Assembly (NCBI RefSeq): GCF_030316895.1
Contig: NZ_JASZYV010000001.1
Coordinates: 1,426,001-1,490,000, forward strand
Length of the DNA stretch: 64,000 nucleotides
From: Variovorax dokdonensis
GTDB lineage: Bacteria > Pseudomonadota > Gammaproteobacteria > Burkholderiales > Burkholderiaceae_C
Direction of reading: 5' to 3'
Below the pieces are notes generated by a model. The model saw only the letters and a list, made by a program, of their open reading frames with translations, was not told the origin of the DNA and ran no database searches. The position numbers and the translations under genes were made by a program. Positions 27,265 to 35,482 of this stretch are shown here, piece after piece (positions within the stretch are counted from its first letter, which is position 1; each line of letters begins with the position of its first letter).

Positions 27265-29754
27265 ATGACCACAAAAGATGCCGACGCGCGCCCACGTGCG
27301 CAAGACGCCGGGCCTGATTCGAGGAGTTCCACGCTGCCGCCGGCGCTGGGTGACTTGCCCGGCGCATCCACGCATCCGCTGGCCGCCCTGGCCGCGCTCG
27401 TTCCCGAGCTGAAGCTCATGGCCGGACTGCTCACCGGCGCCGCCATCATTGCCGCGCTGTATTTCGGGCGCGACATTCTCATTCCCCTGGCCTTGGCCTT
27501 CCTGCTGGGCTTTCTGCTCGACCCCGTGGTGGTGCGCCTCAAGCGCTGGGGGCTGCCCCGGGCGCCGGCCGTCATCCTGGTGGTGACGCTGGTGCTGGGC
27601 ATGCTCGGCCTCGGCGGGCTCTTCCTGGGCAACCAGGTCAGTGCGTTGAGCGCGCAGCTGCCCACCTACCAGACCAACATCCGCCACAAGCTGCGGGATC
27701 TGCGCGCCGCGTTCGACAAGCCGGGCATGTTCGATGGCGCCATGAGGACGCTCGATACCGTGAAGAAAGAGGTCGAGAAAGAGGCACCCGCACCCCAGGC
27801 TGCGCCGGCGCCGCCCCAGCGCGTGGTGATCGCCGAGCGGACGCCTTCGCCCATGGAGCAGCTCATCAACGGGGTGAACAAGGCCAGCGGGCCGCTCGCC
27901 ACGGCGGGCATCGTGCTGGTCTTTGTGGTGCTCATCCTGCTGGACCGGCTGGACCTGCGCGACCGACTGGTCCGCCTGTGGGGCGGCAGCGTTCACCGAT
28001 CGACCGACGCGATGGACGAGGCGGCGCGCCGCATCAGCCGATACCTGGGCATGCAGCTCGTCGTGAACCTGACCTACGGCTTGCCGATGGCCGCCGGGCT
28101 CTGGCTGATCGGCGTGCCTGGATTCATGCTGTGGGGCGCCATCGCCGCGGTGATGCGCTTCGTGCCTTATGTCGGGCCGATGATCTCGGCGGCATTCCCG
28201 ATCGCGCTGGCGTTCGCGGTCGACCCCGGCTGGTCGATGGTGCTTTGGACGATCGGGCTGATCGTGGTGCTCGAACTGGTCAGCAACAACATCGTCGAGC
28301 CCTGGCTCTATGGCGCCAGCACTGGCCTGTCCGCGCTGTCGCTGATCGTGGCGGCCATCTTCTGGACGGCGCTGTGGGGGCCCATCGGGCTGATCATGTC
28401 GACGCCATTGACGGTCTGCCTGCTGGTCATCGGGCGCTATCTGCCGCGGCTGCATTTTCTGGATGTGCTGCTGGGAAGCCACCCGGCGCTGGATACGCCC
28501 ACCCGCATCTACCAGCGCCTGATCGCCGGCGACGTGGAAGAGGCCGGCGACCTGGCGGAGGAACAGGTGGACAAGGGCAGCGTCACCGCCTTCTACAACG
28601 AGACGGCGCTGCAGGTTCTGCGCATGTCGTCGATCGACCACGGACGAGTTGCCACGGCGGAGCATCGTCATCGCGTGGTGACGGGCATGTATGCGCTGAT
28701 CGACGATCTGGAAGAGGAGCACCCCGCGCCGGTGCGCGACGCCGCGCCGCACGTGGTGTGCATCGGCGGCAAGTGGGAGGTCGACAACATCGCTGCGCGC
28801 ATGCTCGGCCATGCCCTGTCGCTCGAAGGTCAGGGCGCCGGCTGGCGGGCGGCCAGCACGCTCACCGCCGAACACATCGACGGTCTGGATCTGCACGACG
28901 CGCAGTGCGTCTGCCTCTCGTACTTCAGCCCCCAGCCGGAGATTCAGGCACGCCACTTCTGCCGCCGCCTGCGCCGCCGCTGGCCGAAGGTGAAGATCGT
29001 GCTGGGCCTGTGGAACGCGTCGCCGGAACTGCGTGGCGAGGACGCGGCCGAATCGCTGGGCGCCGACGCGATCGTGGGTGGCATCGACGAGGCGGTGGTG
29101 CGCATCTCCGACCTGATGGGCACGCGCCTTTCCGAAAGCTTCATGGAGGCCATCGTCCCAGAGGCCGATGCATTGCGGCTGCAGGCGCTGCGCGCCAGCG
29201 GTGCGCTCGACGCGCGCGCGCAGCCGCTGTTCGATGCCGCTGCGCAAAGGGCGGCCGACATCTTCGACATGCCGATGGCCATGGTCTCGCTGATCGACGA
29301 AAGCCGCCAGCAGATCGGCGGATCGTGGGGCAAGCTGGCCTGGCCGCGCGGCTCGGGCAAGCCGACCGTGCGTGGCGAAGACATGGAGATCGATCGAACC
29401 GTCTCGTTGTGCGGGCACGTGGTGGCCAACGCCCAGTCGGTGATCGTGCCCGATGTCTCCAAGGACATGCGCTTTGCCGGCAACGCCGCGCTGCGCGAGA
29501 AAGGCATCCGGTTCTATGCCGGCGCGCCGCTGCGGGCGGAAGGCGGGCATGTCATCGGCACCCTGTGCCTCTTGGACAACGAACCGCGCGTTCTCAACCC
29601 CCGGGAAGGACGGCTGTTGCAGGCCATGGCCGACGACCTGATGAAGGCGCTGGCGAACAGCGTGGCGCAGTGGGGGGACATGCTTCCGGTGCAGCCTGAG
29701 CCGGAGGAAGGGTCGTCAGCCACGCTGGGGCAAGCCGTGCCGCAGGGAACGTGA
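27265..29754 (+). CDS. AI-2E-family transporter fused to B12-binding-like and GAF domains
   Basis: An 829-residue membrane protein. Residues about 45-410 form an AI-2E/PerM-type exporter or channel domain with eight hydrophobic segments, a periplasmic/hinge insert rich in Ala, Pro and Lys (about 150-200) and the conserved SNNIVEPWLYGASTGLS near residue 340. This is followed by a helical linker and a Rossmann-like region (about 500-620, HVVCIGGKWEVDNIAAR and the GADAIVGGIDEAVV end) that resembles cobalamin-binding folds but lacks an evident DxHxxG motif. It ends with a GAF domain (about 640-790). AI-2E proteins usually stop after the membrane part at 350-400 residues. The fused sensory modules suggest ligand-controlled transport. 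The ATG at 27265 is chosen over 27220. Confidence 0.85.
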   Translation: MTTKDADARPRAQDAGPDSRSSTLPPALGDLPGASTHPLAALAALVPELKLMAGLLTGAAIIAALYFGRDILIPLALAFLLGFLLDPVVVRLKRWGLPRAPAVILVVTLVLGMLGLGGLFLGNQVSALSAQLPTYQTNIRHKLRDLRAAFDKPGMFDGAMRTLDTVKKEVEKEAPAPQAAPAPPQRVVIAERTPSPMEQLINGVNKASGPLATAGIVLVFVVLILLDRLDLRDRLVRLWGGSVHRSTDAMDEAARRISRYLGMQLVVNLTYGLPMAAGLWLIGVPGFMLWGAIAAVMRFVPYVGPMISAAFPIALAFAVDPGWSMVLWTIGLIVVLELVSNNIVEPWLYGASTGLSALSLIVAAIFWTALWGPIGLIMSTPLTVCLLVIGRYLPRLHFLDVLLGSHPALDTPTRIYQRLIAGDVEEAGDLAEEQVDKGSVTAFYNETALQVLRMSSIDHGRVATAEHRHRVVTGMYALIDDLEEEHPAPVRDAAPHVVCIGGKWEVDNIAARMLGHALSLEGQGAGWRAASTLTAEHIDGLDLHDAQCVCLSYFSPQPEIQARHFCRRLRRRWPKVKIVLGLWNASPELRGEDAAESLGADAIVGGIDEAVVRISDLMGTRLSESFMEAIVPEADALRLQALRASGALDARAQPLFDAAAQRAADIFDMPMAMVSLIDESRQQIGGSWGKLAWPRGSGKPTVRGEDMEIDRTVSLCGHVVANAQSVIVPDVSKDMRFAGNAALREKGIRFYAGAPLRAEGGHVIGTLCLLDNEPRVLNPREGRLLQAMADDLMKALANSVAQWGDMLPVQPEPEEGSSATLGQAVPQGT

Positions 29755-29807
29755 TGATCGAATCACCCCCGAACCGCGTGGGCTTCGTTCTGCGCTAAGG
29801 TTGCCGC

Positions 29808-30131
29808 ATGAGCACCCAACCCTACGCCGCCGAGCAACCCGAACGTTCCGACATCGACCGCCTGCAAGGCGCTGCGGTGCTGGAGTTCGGGGCCAATTGG
29901 TGCGGCATCTGCGCCGCGGCGCAGCCACTGATCTCGCAAGCCTTGGCCGACAAGGCAGGGCTGCGGCACATCAAGGTCGAGGACGGAAGCGGCCGTCCGC
30001 TGGGCCGCAGCTTCGGCGTCAAGCTCTGGCCGACCCTGGTGTTCCTGCAAGACGGCAAGGAAGTCGCCCGGGTGGTCCGCCCTGGCAGTGCGCAGGACGT
30101 GAGCGACGGCCTGGCCAAGCTGACCACTTGA
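29808..30131 (+). CDS. Thioredoxin-like protein with WCGIC active site
   Basis: A 107-residue thioredoxin-fold protein. The active site reads GANWCGICAAAQP (residues 28-40), so the proline between the cysteines of classical thioredoxin is replaced by isoleucine. The cis-proline loop is present (KLWPTLVFLQDGKE, about 73-86). There is no signal peptide, so it is cytoplasmic. The changed dipeptide in the CxxC loop should shift the redox potential and partner choice. The gene is 53 bp after the AI-2E fusion gene and ends in its own terminator. The role is probably reduction of specific partner proteins or thiol-peroxidase support. Confidence 0.85.
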   Translation: MSTQPYAAEQPERSDIDRLQGAAVLEFGANWCGICAAAQPLISQALADKAGLRHIKVEDGSGRPLGRSFGVKLWPTLVFLQDGKEVARVVRPGSAQDVSDGLAKLTT

Positions 30132-30135
30132 CGCT

Positions 30136-30897
30136 TCAGGGCGCTGTGCGCGCAGCCGGCTGACAGCCGGCTTTTTCCTCGCTGCCACGCCATGCGGCGA
30201 CCACGCGCTCGGCAATGCGGGCCATGCCCCAGTCATGGGGGTGGTCGTTGACCGCGGCAATGGCGTACTGCGGGCCGGACTGCTGGTCGGGGTTTTGCGG
30301 AGATTGGCGCAGATCTCCAATGCCCACGAAGCGTCCCCCGCCGTCCTCGCATTGCTTTTTCATCTGTCGATCCAGAGCAGCGTTGCCCCACCAGGTCGAC
30401 ATGCAAACCAGGCGCAGGCCGTGGGCAGCCTTCAGAAGCTTGCCGTAGCTGCTGACGAATTCGGCCGCCGTCTCGTTCTTGGCGTTGTCGCCGAGTCCGA
30501 CCACGACAAGCGTCTTGTCGTCGACGTTGGCGGTGACTTCGGGGATGCGATGGAGGTGCTGCGACGGAGCGGATTCGAACTCGGGAATGGCGCGAAGCTC
30601 CAGCGGCAGGCGCAGGGCCGATGCCACCAGATGCGCGAAATCGCGCTCCTTGGCCGATGCCGCCATGCCCCAATCGTTGGGCCATTGCACTTGCGCGCTG
30701 GGCGGATGCCTGGTCAGGCTGTTCCCGATGACGACCAACTTTTCAGGCCGCGCGCACTCGCTTCGGGCCGTCGATTCGCGCGCCTGGCCTGTGGTCGCCA
30801 TCAACGTGATCGCGCCCGCGGCGACCGTGCGCCACGCGAGAGACCACGCCTTGGCTTGACCATCACGCGCTTTGGCGCGCCTTAGTTGCTGGCGCAT
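30136..30897 (-). CDS. SGNH/GDSL hydrolase, exported or membrane-anchored
   Basis: A 253-residue hydrolase of the SGNH fold. A basic N-terminus and a hydrophobic segment (about residues 18-39) form a signal peptide or anchor. Block I is VVIGNSLTRHPP with nucleophile Ser60; the block III-like segment is VVGLGDNAKNE; the C-terminal DxxH-type motif is NDHPHDWG with the catalytic Asp/His. The start at 30897 overlaps the end of the beta-helix gene by 16 bp. As the last member of a cassette with an acyltransferase and a beta-helix protein, it is a good candidate for periplasmic acetyl transfer or de-acetylation of a polysaccharide, as in alginate- or cellulose-acetylation systems. The substrate is unknown. 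Confidence 0.72.
   Translation of the reverse strand: MRQQLRRAKARDGQAKAWSLAWRTVAAGAITLMATTGQARESTARSECARPEKLVVIGNSLTRHPPSAQVQWPNDWGMAASAKERDFAHLVASALRLPLELRAIPEFESAPSQHLHRIPEVTANVDDKTLVVVGLGDNAKNETAAEFVSSYGKLLKAAHGLRLVCMSTWWGNAALDRQMKKQCEDGGGRFVGIGDLRQSPQNPDQQSGPQYAIAAVNDHPHDWGMARIAERVVAAWRGSEEKAGCQPAARTAP
30154..30176 (+). terminator. Intrinsic terminator after the thioredoxin gene
   Basis: Two copies of the palindromic octamer AGCCGGCT separated by GAC form a strong hairpin followed by five T. It lies inside the last codons of the convergent SGNH hydrolase gene, so the coding sequence for its C-terminus doubles as a terminator for the opposite strand. Confidence 0.75.
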
Positions 30898-32387
30898 ACG
30901 CTGTTGGAGCACAAGTAAAAGGCTCCCCAGTACGAAGTCAGGCCCGTGCCAACCGGCAGGGGAAATTTGCCCGCCATGTCCGCACGCGGCGGCACTGGCG
31001 CCCATCCGGGATTGCCGTTCGGAGGCGCGGCAGCCAAGCTGAAACCCGTGCCGTCGGTGGCTGCGCTGTTGACGAAACGAACCGGCGCAACAAGATTTCC
31101 TGTGGTGGTCTTCGCGTCGACATCTCTGACCAATTCGTTGCCCCAGCGCAGCGGAGCGCCGTTGCCTTGAATGCTGTACCAATTGACGTACAGGAAGTTG
31201 GTGTTGCGCTGCGGATCCTTGAAGTCATCCGTCACATAAATGCCGTTGGTATCCGAATCGCTGGTAGCCACGATGTTGTCGTAGATGAAATTCCAGCTGC
31301 TTCGGTTCGGCGAGATTTGGGCGTAAGGAAGAATGCAGGTGCCGTTGACGTCATTGGGGCAGATGCTTGGCTGGCTTGCGAGAATCATTTCTGCGCGGTG
31401 CGCGCCGTAGGGAACTCGATTCTTATCGGTGGCGTTGTGGTAGAGCGTGTTGGATGAAATGACGTTGTTCTTGCCGACAAAGAGACTGATGCCCGCTCCG
31501 GCATTGTTTTTGAGGACGTTGTACGCGACCAGGTTGCCGTCGCAGTAGTGGTCTATCTGAATGCCGTTGCCGTCGGAAAGCGTTTCATCCTTCTGTCCGG
31601 CCACATAGTTGTAAAGAATCTCGTTGTTGTCGCAATCTGGATCGTCGTCAGGGCGATCGTTGACTCGGAAGAGATGGATGCCGGACGTGCCGCCATAGGC
31701 TTGGCCGTTGTTGAGAACCTGGTTCCTGAGGATCTGCCAGTACGAGGCCTCCATATCGATCCCATGGCCCCCATTGCCTTCGACAAGGTTGTTTTCGATG
31801 GTCGATGCATCGCCGGCATTGATCGGCTTGTTGGCTGCCTTTTTATCGTCCGATATCTTGCTTGCGATGCCGTGGTGGTCATTGGCGACGATGTGGCTGT
31901 ATTGGATCGAGTTTCCCGGTCCCGGATCGGCGAAGGAAACGCCAACAAAGGCGCTGTGCACGCTCAGGTTGTATAGCTTGACGTAGGAGCTACCGTCCGA
32001 TACGGCGATCGCGGCAGCGGCCGTGTCCCGGTTGTTGCGCGTGACATCCAGATGCTGGATGACGATGTATTTCGAGTTGAAGACGCTGATCCCCTCAATC
32101 AGGCGAGGCATGGCCGTACTGCTCGCCGCCTTGATCGTGATCGGCTTGCTTGCCGTGCCCTGAAATCCGTTGATGGCCAGAGAGTTGTATCCGAGGGTGG
32201 GTTCCGCGCCGTAGGTGCCCGGCGTGATGAGGATGACGTCACCCGGTTTGATCTGGGCCTTCAGCGAATATTGGATATCGGCGAGGCTGTAACTCGTGCC
32301 TTTGCCGACGCGCCATTCCTTCGATTGCGCAGGCGACAGGGCAGTCAATAGAAGCGCGCACGCTGCGGCAGCATAGAGTTTTTTCAT
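30882..32387 (-). CDS. Exported right-handed parallel beta-helix protein
   Basis: A 501-residue secreted protein. The signal peptide is about residues 1-23 (MKKLYAAAACALLL, cleaved near AQSK). The body shows the repeated pattern of pectate-lyase-like beta-helices, with short N-rich turns such as IENNLVEGNGGHGIDM, EILYNYVAGQ, LVAYNVLKNNAGAGIS and VISSNTLYHNAT. The early segment KPGDVILITPGTYG is the typical start of such helices. The fold is common to polysaccharide lyases, C5-epimerases (AlgG) and phage-type depolymerases. It overlaps the acyltransferase gene by four bases and the SGNH gene by 16. I infer a role in trimming or modifying an exported polysaccharide, but no catalytic triad is evident. 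Confidence 0.75.
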   Translation of the reverse strand: MKKLYAAAACALLLTALSPAQSKEWRVGKGTSYSLADIQYSLKAQIKPGDVILITPGTYGAEPTLGYNSLAINGFQGTASKPITIKAASSTAMPRLIEGISVFNSKYIVIQHLDVTRNNRDTAAAAIAVSDGSSYVKLYNLSVHSAFVGVSFADPGPGNSIQYSHIVANDHHGIASKISDDKKAANKPINAGDASTIENNLVEGNGGHGIDMEASYWQILRNQVLNNGQAYGGTSGIHLFRVNDRPDDDPDCDNNEILYNYVAGQKDETLSDGNGIQIDHYCDGNLVAYNVLKNNAGAGISLFVGKNNVISSNTLYHNATDKNRVPYGAHRAEMILASQPSICPNDVNGTCILPYAQISPNRSSWNFIYDNIVATSDSDTNGIYVTDDFKDPQRNTNFLYVNWYSIQGNGAPLRWGNELVRDVDAKTTTGNLVAPVRFVNSAATDGTGFSLAAAPPNGNPGWAPVPPRADMAGKFPLPVGTGLTSYWGAFYLCSNSVCASN

Positions 32388-33514
32388 TGATTGCCGTTTT
32401 CAGCCGAGGGTTGATTTAAAGGGTGAATCGATGCAAGCTTGTTCATTGGCTTGATCTTTTTGGTCAGACGGTGTTTTTGCAGGATTGCCGGCTCTTCGAT
32501 GAAATGCCAGGACATCATGGCCACGACCACCGAAAAGAACGTTGCGGCAGCCGTCAGCGCGCAGACCGAAAGTGTCGGCATGGTTGCCATGAGCATTTGC
32601 TGGATGGGAAACGCATAGATATAGATGCCATAGGAATAGTCGCCCATTTCGTTGAATTTCAACAAGGCCTTGTTGGCAGGCCAATACGCGATGAAAAGAG
32701 TCACGTAGGGCAGGGCGAACAGGTAGATGGACCTGAAAACCATTGGCGAATTCATGGCGCCGCCCACCAGAAAAATGCTTGCTGCGCCAAAAAGCATGGG
32801 TGAAAGTGGAATCTTCGATCGGAACAGTTGGTAAACCATGCCGCTGCAGAACATCACGGCGAGTTTCAGGATTTCCGGGGACGTCGAATGCTGCGGCGAG
32901 CGCAGGCTTGCCACGATCAACGCAATGGCGATGACCAAGCTCGCCCGCCTCATCCAATCGTGATGACGATGCCGTGCGGTGACGGCCAGAAATAGCCAGC
33001 CAATTCCGAGCAACGCGTACAGGCGCAACTCATGCCGGAGTGTCCAGAGTGATCCGTTGACGGCGGCAGGCGCCTTGTTGTCGAAAAATGCGCCGGGCAA
33101 ATCGGCCTCGGCACCTGCGACCATGAGCGCATTTTTCAGCAGATATTTCCACGTCTGAAGCTGCGTGAAATACTGGCTGGTGGGTTCGGCGCTGAACCCT
33201 ATTCCAATGATTCCGACGGTCAGCAGCAGCGACACCCAGAGTGCGGGATAGATGCGCAATGCGCGTGCAATTGCAAATTCCCAGATGCTTTTGGAGCGAA
33301 GAAGACTTCCGGTGACAAGAAATCCACTGATGACGAAAAAGACATCGACGGCGATGCCGCCAGGCGTGGTGCCAAGGACGGTTTGCCAAGGCTCCGCATG
33401 AATATCCCCCGTTGCAAGGACAAAGCTGTGACTGGCCAGGACTATCCAGGCTGCGATCAGACGAAGCAGATTGAGATTGTTACTTCGGCCGACCGCGCGC
33501 TCGTCGAGCGTCAT
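32384..33514 (-). CDS. Acyltransferase family 3 membrane protein (OafA-like)
   Basis: Integral membrane O-acyltransferase of 376 residues with about ten transmembrane helices. The N-terminal helix carries the conserved His29 (LRLIAAWIVLASHSF), followed by GGIAVDVFFVISGFLVTGSL (about 52-71) and the RALRIYPALWV motif with Arg and Tyr-Pro. Family members acetylate O-antigen, exopolysaccharide or peptidoglycan using cytoplasmic acetyl-CoA. It is the first gene of a tightly overlapping three-gene cassette and is preceded by an AT-rich region without genes. The lower G+C compared with the surrounding DNA suggests the cassette may have been acquired. Confidence 0.85.
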   Translation of the reverse strand: MTLDERAVGRSNNLNLLRLIAAWIVLASHSFVLATGDIHAEPWQTVLGTTPGGIAVDVFFVISGFLVTGSLLRSKSIWEFAIARALRIYPALWVSLLLTVGIIGIGFSAEPTSQYFTQLQTWKYLLKNALMVAGAEADLPGAFFDNKAPAAVNGSLWTLRHELRLYALLGIGWLFLAVTARHRHHDWMRRASLVIAIALIVASLRSPQHSTSPEILKLAVMFCSGMVYQLFRSKIPLSPMLFGAASIFLVGGAMNSPMVFRSIYLFALPYVTLFIAYWPANKALLKFNEMGDYSYGIYIYAFPIQQMLMATMPTLSVCALTAAATFFSVVVAMMSWHFIEEPAILQKHRLTKKIKPMNKLASIHPLNQPSAENGNQ

Positions 33515-33803
33515 TTGGAATATCCCTAATCACCAACTTGATATCGCGAAGACTCGAATTTTCTTGGGTGGCGAGCCGTGAGGGGGCGAGTCTAGACACG
33601 CTTTTATAGAGTGGCAAGATATTATGATTCTGGCGACAAAGTATTAACAAATAGCCGGCAAATTAACATCAATTTATATAATTGCTCATGTAATTGATGG
33701 TTATTAAAGTGTGTGAAGGCGGCTCGTCCTGCCTTTGCGGCACAGGTGCGTCGGACGGCATCCAGCCGGCGCCTGCCGCCCGCAGTTCCTAGAATCGCCC
33801 CAC
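33515..33803. other. AT-rich divergent promoter region
   Basis: This 289-bp gap separates the polysaccharide cassette from the sigma-54 activator gene. Positions about 33600-33710 are very AT-rich for this genome (runs such as CAAATTAACATCAATTTATATAATTG are summarised here, not quoted in full), so strong promoters are likely. I see no clear operator or sigma-54 element. Confidence 0.45.
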
Positions 33804-35327
33804 ATGCCCAGCCCTCGACCGCTACCCCTCGACGCCAGTGCCATCCACGCACTCGCGTCCCGCTCCATGTTTCATTTGTTCTCCAGCATCAGCCAGGGCA
33901 TGTTCCTGGTCGATCGCACGGGGCGCATCGTCTGGGTGAACGAGGGCTATCAACGTTTCCTTCCGGCCCTGGGGTTCAGTTCGGTCGACCAGTTCCTCGG
34001 GCGGATGGTCGAGGAGGTGATTCCGAACACGCAGATGCGTCAGGTGCTGGAAACCGGCAAGCCGATCCTGATCGACTTGCTGACCAACAAGGCCGGCACG
34101 TTCGTGGTCAGCCGCATTCCGCTGCACGAGGAGGGCGAGGGCGGCGATGGGCTGGGCGAAGTCATCGGTGCGATCGGCATCGTGCTCTTCGACCATCCGG
34201 AGACGACGCTTCAACCGCTGATCAGCAAGTTCGCGATGCTGCAGCGCGACCTGGACGATGCCCGGCGCGAGTTGGCCGCCCAGCGTGCCAACCCCTTGCT
34301 GCGGCAACTGCCCGACGGCCAGCGCCGCGCCAAATACACCTTCGCGAGTTTCGTCGGCAGCAGTCCGGCCGCGGTGGACGTGAAGCGTCATGCGCGTCGG
34401 GCGGCCCAGTCGTCCAGCCCGGTCTTGCTGCTTGGCGAAACGGGCACCGGCAAGGAACTGCTGGCCCATGCGATTCACACGGCGTCCGCGCGTGCGAACG
34501 GGCCCTTCGTCAGCCTGAACATCGCCGCCGTGCCGGACACGCTGCTGGAGGCCGAGTTCTTCGGCGTCGCGCCCGGCGCCTACACAGGCGCCGACCGCAA
34601 GGGGCGCACCGGCAAGTTCAAGCTGGCCGACGGCGGCACGCTGTTCCTGGACGAGATCGGCGACATGCCGCCGGGCCTGCAAGCCAAGCTGCTGCGCGCG
34701 CTGCAGGAAGGCGAGATCGAGCCGCTCGGCTCCAACGTGCTGGTGCCCTTCGACGCCCGCGTGATCGCGGCCACCTCGCGCGACCTGCCGGCGCTGGTGC
34801 GCGAAGGCCGGTTCCGCGAGGACCTTTACTACCGCCTCAACGTCCTGCCCTTGAAGGTGCCGCCCTTGCGCGAGCGACGGGCCGACATCCCGGCGCTGGT
34901 CGAGGTCCTGGGGGAGGACATGGCGCTGCGCAGCGGGGAAGCGCCGCCGGAGCTGATGCCCGATGCCCTCGCGCTGCTGGCGGCGCAACATTGGCGCGGC
35001 AACATCCGCGAGCTGCGCAATGTGCTGGAACAACTGGCCATGCGCAGCGATTCGCAACGCATCGACGCGGCGCAGCTCGAACGCATCATGCGCGAGAGCG
35101 GGGTCGAGCAGATCGAGGCGGCGCCGCCTGCTTACGCCCGCATGCCGAACGACGAAGCCGAGGCGCAGGCCTTGCTGCTGCGCCCGCTGACCGAGCAGGT
35201 GGCCGAATTGGAACGCCGCGCCATCGCTGCAGCCATGGAGGCGACAGGGGGCAACAAGCTGGCGACTTCGCGGCTGCTGGGCATCTCTCGCGCCACGCTC
35301 TACGATCGTCTGGAAAACCCTGCATGA
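33804..35327 (+). CDS. Sigma-54-dependent activator with N-terminal PAS domain
   Basis: Enhancer-binding protein of 507 residues. A PAS sensor (about 20-130, [17 protein letters not shown] and [11 protein letters not shown]) is followed by a short coiled linker and the AAA+ domain. Walker A is GETGTGKE (211-218), the sigma-54 contact loop is GAYTGA (258-263) in place of the usual GAFTGA, and Walker B is FLDE (281-284). A Fis-type helix-turn-helix ends the protein ([21 protein letters not shown]). The ATG at 33804 is preferred because it starts right before the PAS region. It is 155 bp upstream of a Liv-type ABC operon that begins with a -24/-12 promoter, and is therefore its most likely activator, probably sensing a metabolite related to the imported compound. 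Confidence 0.93.
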   Translation: MPSPRPLPLDASAIHALASRSMFHLFSSISQGMFLVDRTGRIVWVNEGYQRFLPALGFSSVDQFLGRMVEEVIPNTQMRQVLETGKPILIDLLTNKAGTFVVSRIPLHEEGEGGDGLGEVIGAIGIVLFDHPETTLQPLISKFAMLQRDLDDARRELAAQRANPLLRQLPDGQRRAKYTFASFVGSSPAAVDVKRHARRAAQSSSPVLLLGETGTGKELLAHAIHTASARANGPFVSLNIAAVPDTLLEAEFFGVAPGAYTGADRKGRTGKFKLADGGTLFLDEIGDMPPGLQAKLLRALQEGEIEPLGSNVLVPFDARVIAATSRDLPALVREGRFREDLYYRLNVLPLKVPPLRERRADIPALVEVLGEDMALRSGEAPPELMPDALALLAAQHWRGNIRELRNVLEQLAMRSDSQRIDAAQLERIMRESGVEQIEAAPPAYARMPNDEAEAQALLLRPLTEQVAELERRAIAAAMEATGGNKLATSRLLGISRATLYDRLENPA

Positions 35328-35337
35328 AAAGCAGACA

Positions 35338-35361
35338 TGTGTTCGTAGATCATGCAACACA
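35338..35361. promoter_or_regulatory. Inverted repeat TGTGTT-N12-AACACA; candidate upstream activator site
   Basis: This perfect 6-bp dyad with a 12-bp spacer lies directly after the activator gene and about 70-95 bp upstream of the -24 element at 35432. That is the typical distance for an enhancer-binding-protein site. Binding by the neighbouring activator is an inference. Confidence 0.5.
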
Positions 35362-35431
35362 GTTGTTTGCAATCCGGCTGAATCCGCGCACTCCGCAGTG
35401 AAAACCGGGTAGTTCTCCCCTCTCGATGACT

Positions 35432-35447
35432 TGGCACGAACTGTGCA
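35432..35447 (+). promoter_or_regulatory. Sigma-54 (-24/-12) promoter of the Liv-type ABC operon
   Basis: TGGCAC-GAACT-GTGCA matches the sigma-54 consensus TGGCAC-N5-TTGCA with one change. The invariant GG and GC are 12 bp apart as required. The expected transcription start is near 35457, about 26 bp before the start codon at 35483, leaving room for the AGGAGA ribosome binding site. Confidence 0.8.
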
Positions 35448-35482
35448 ATATTTGGTCATCGATTGCAAAAGGAGACAAAGCA

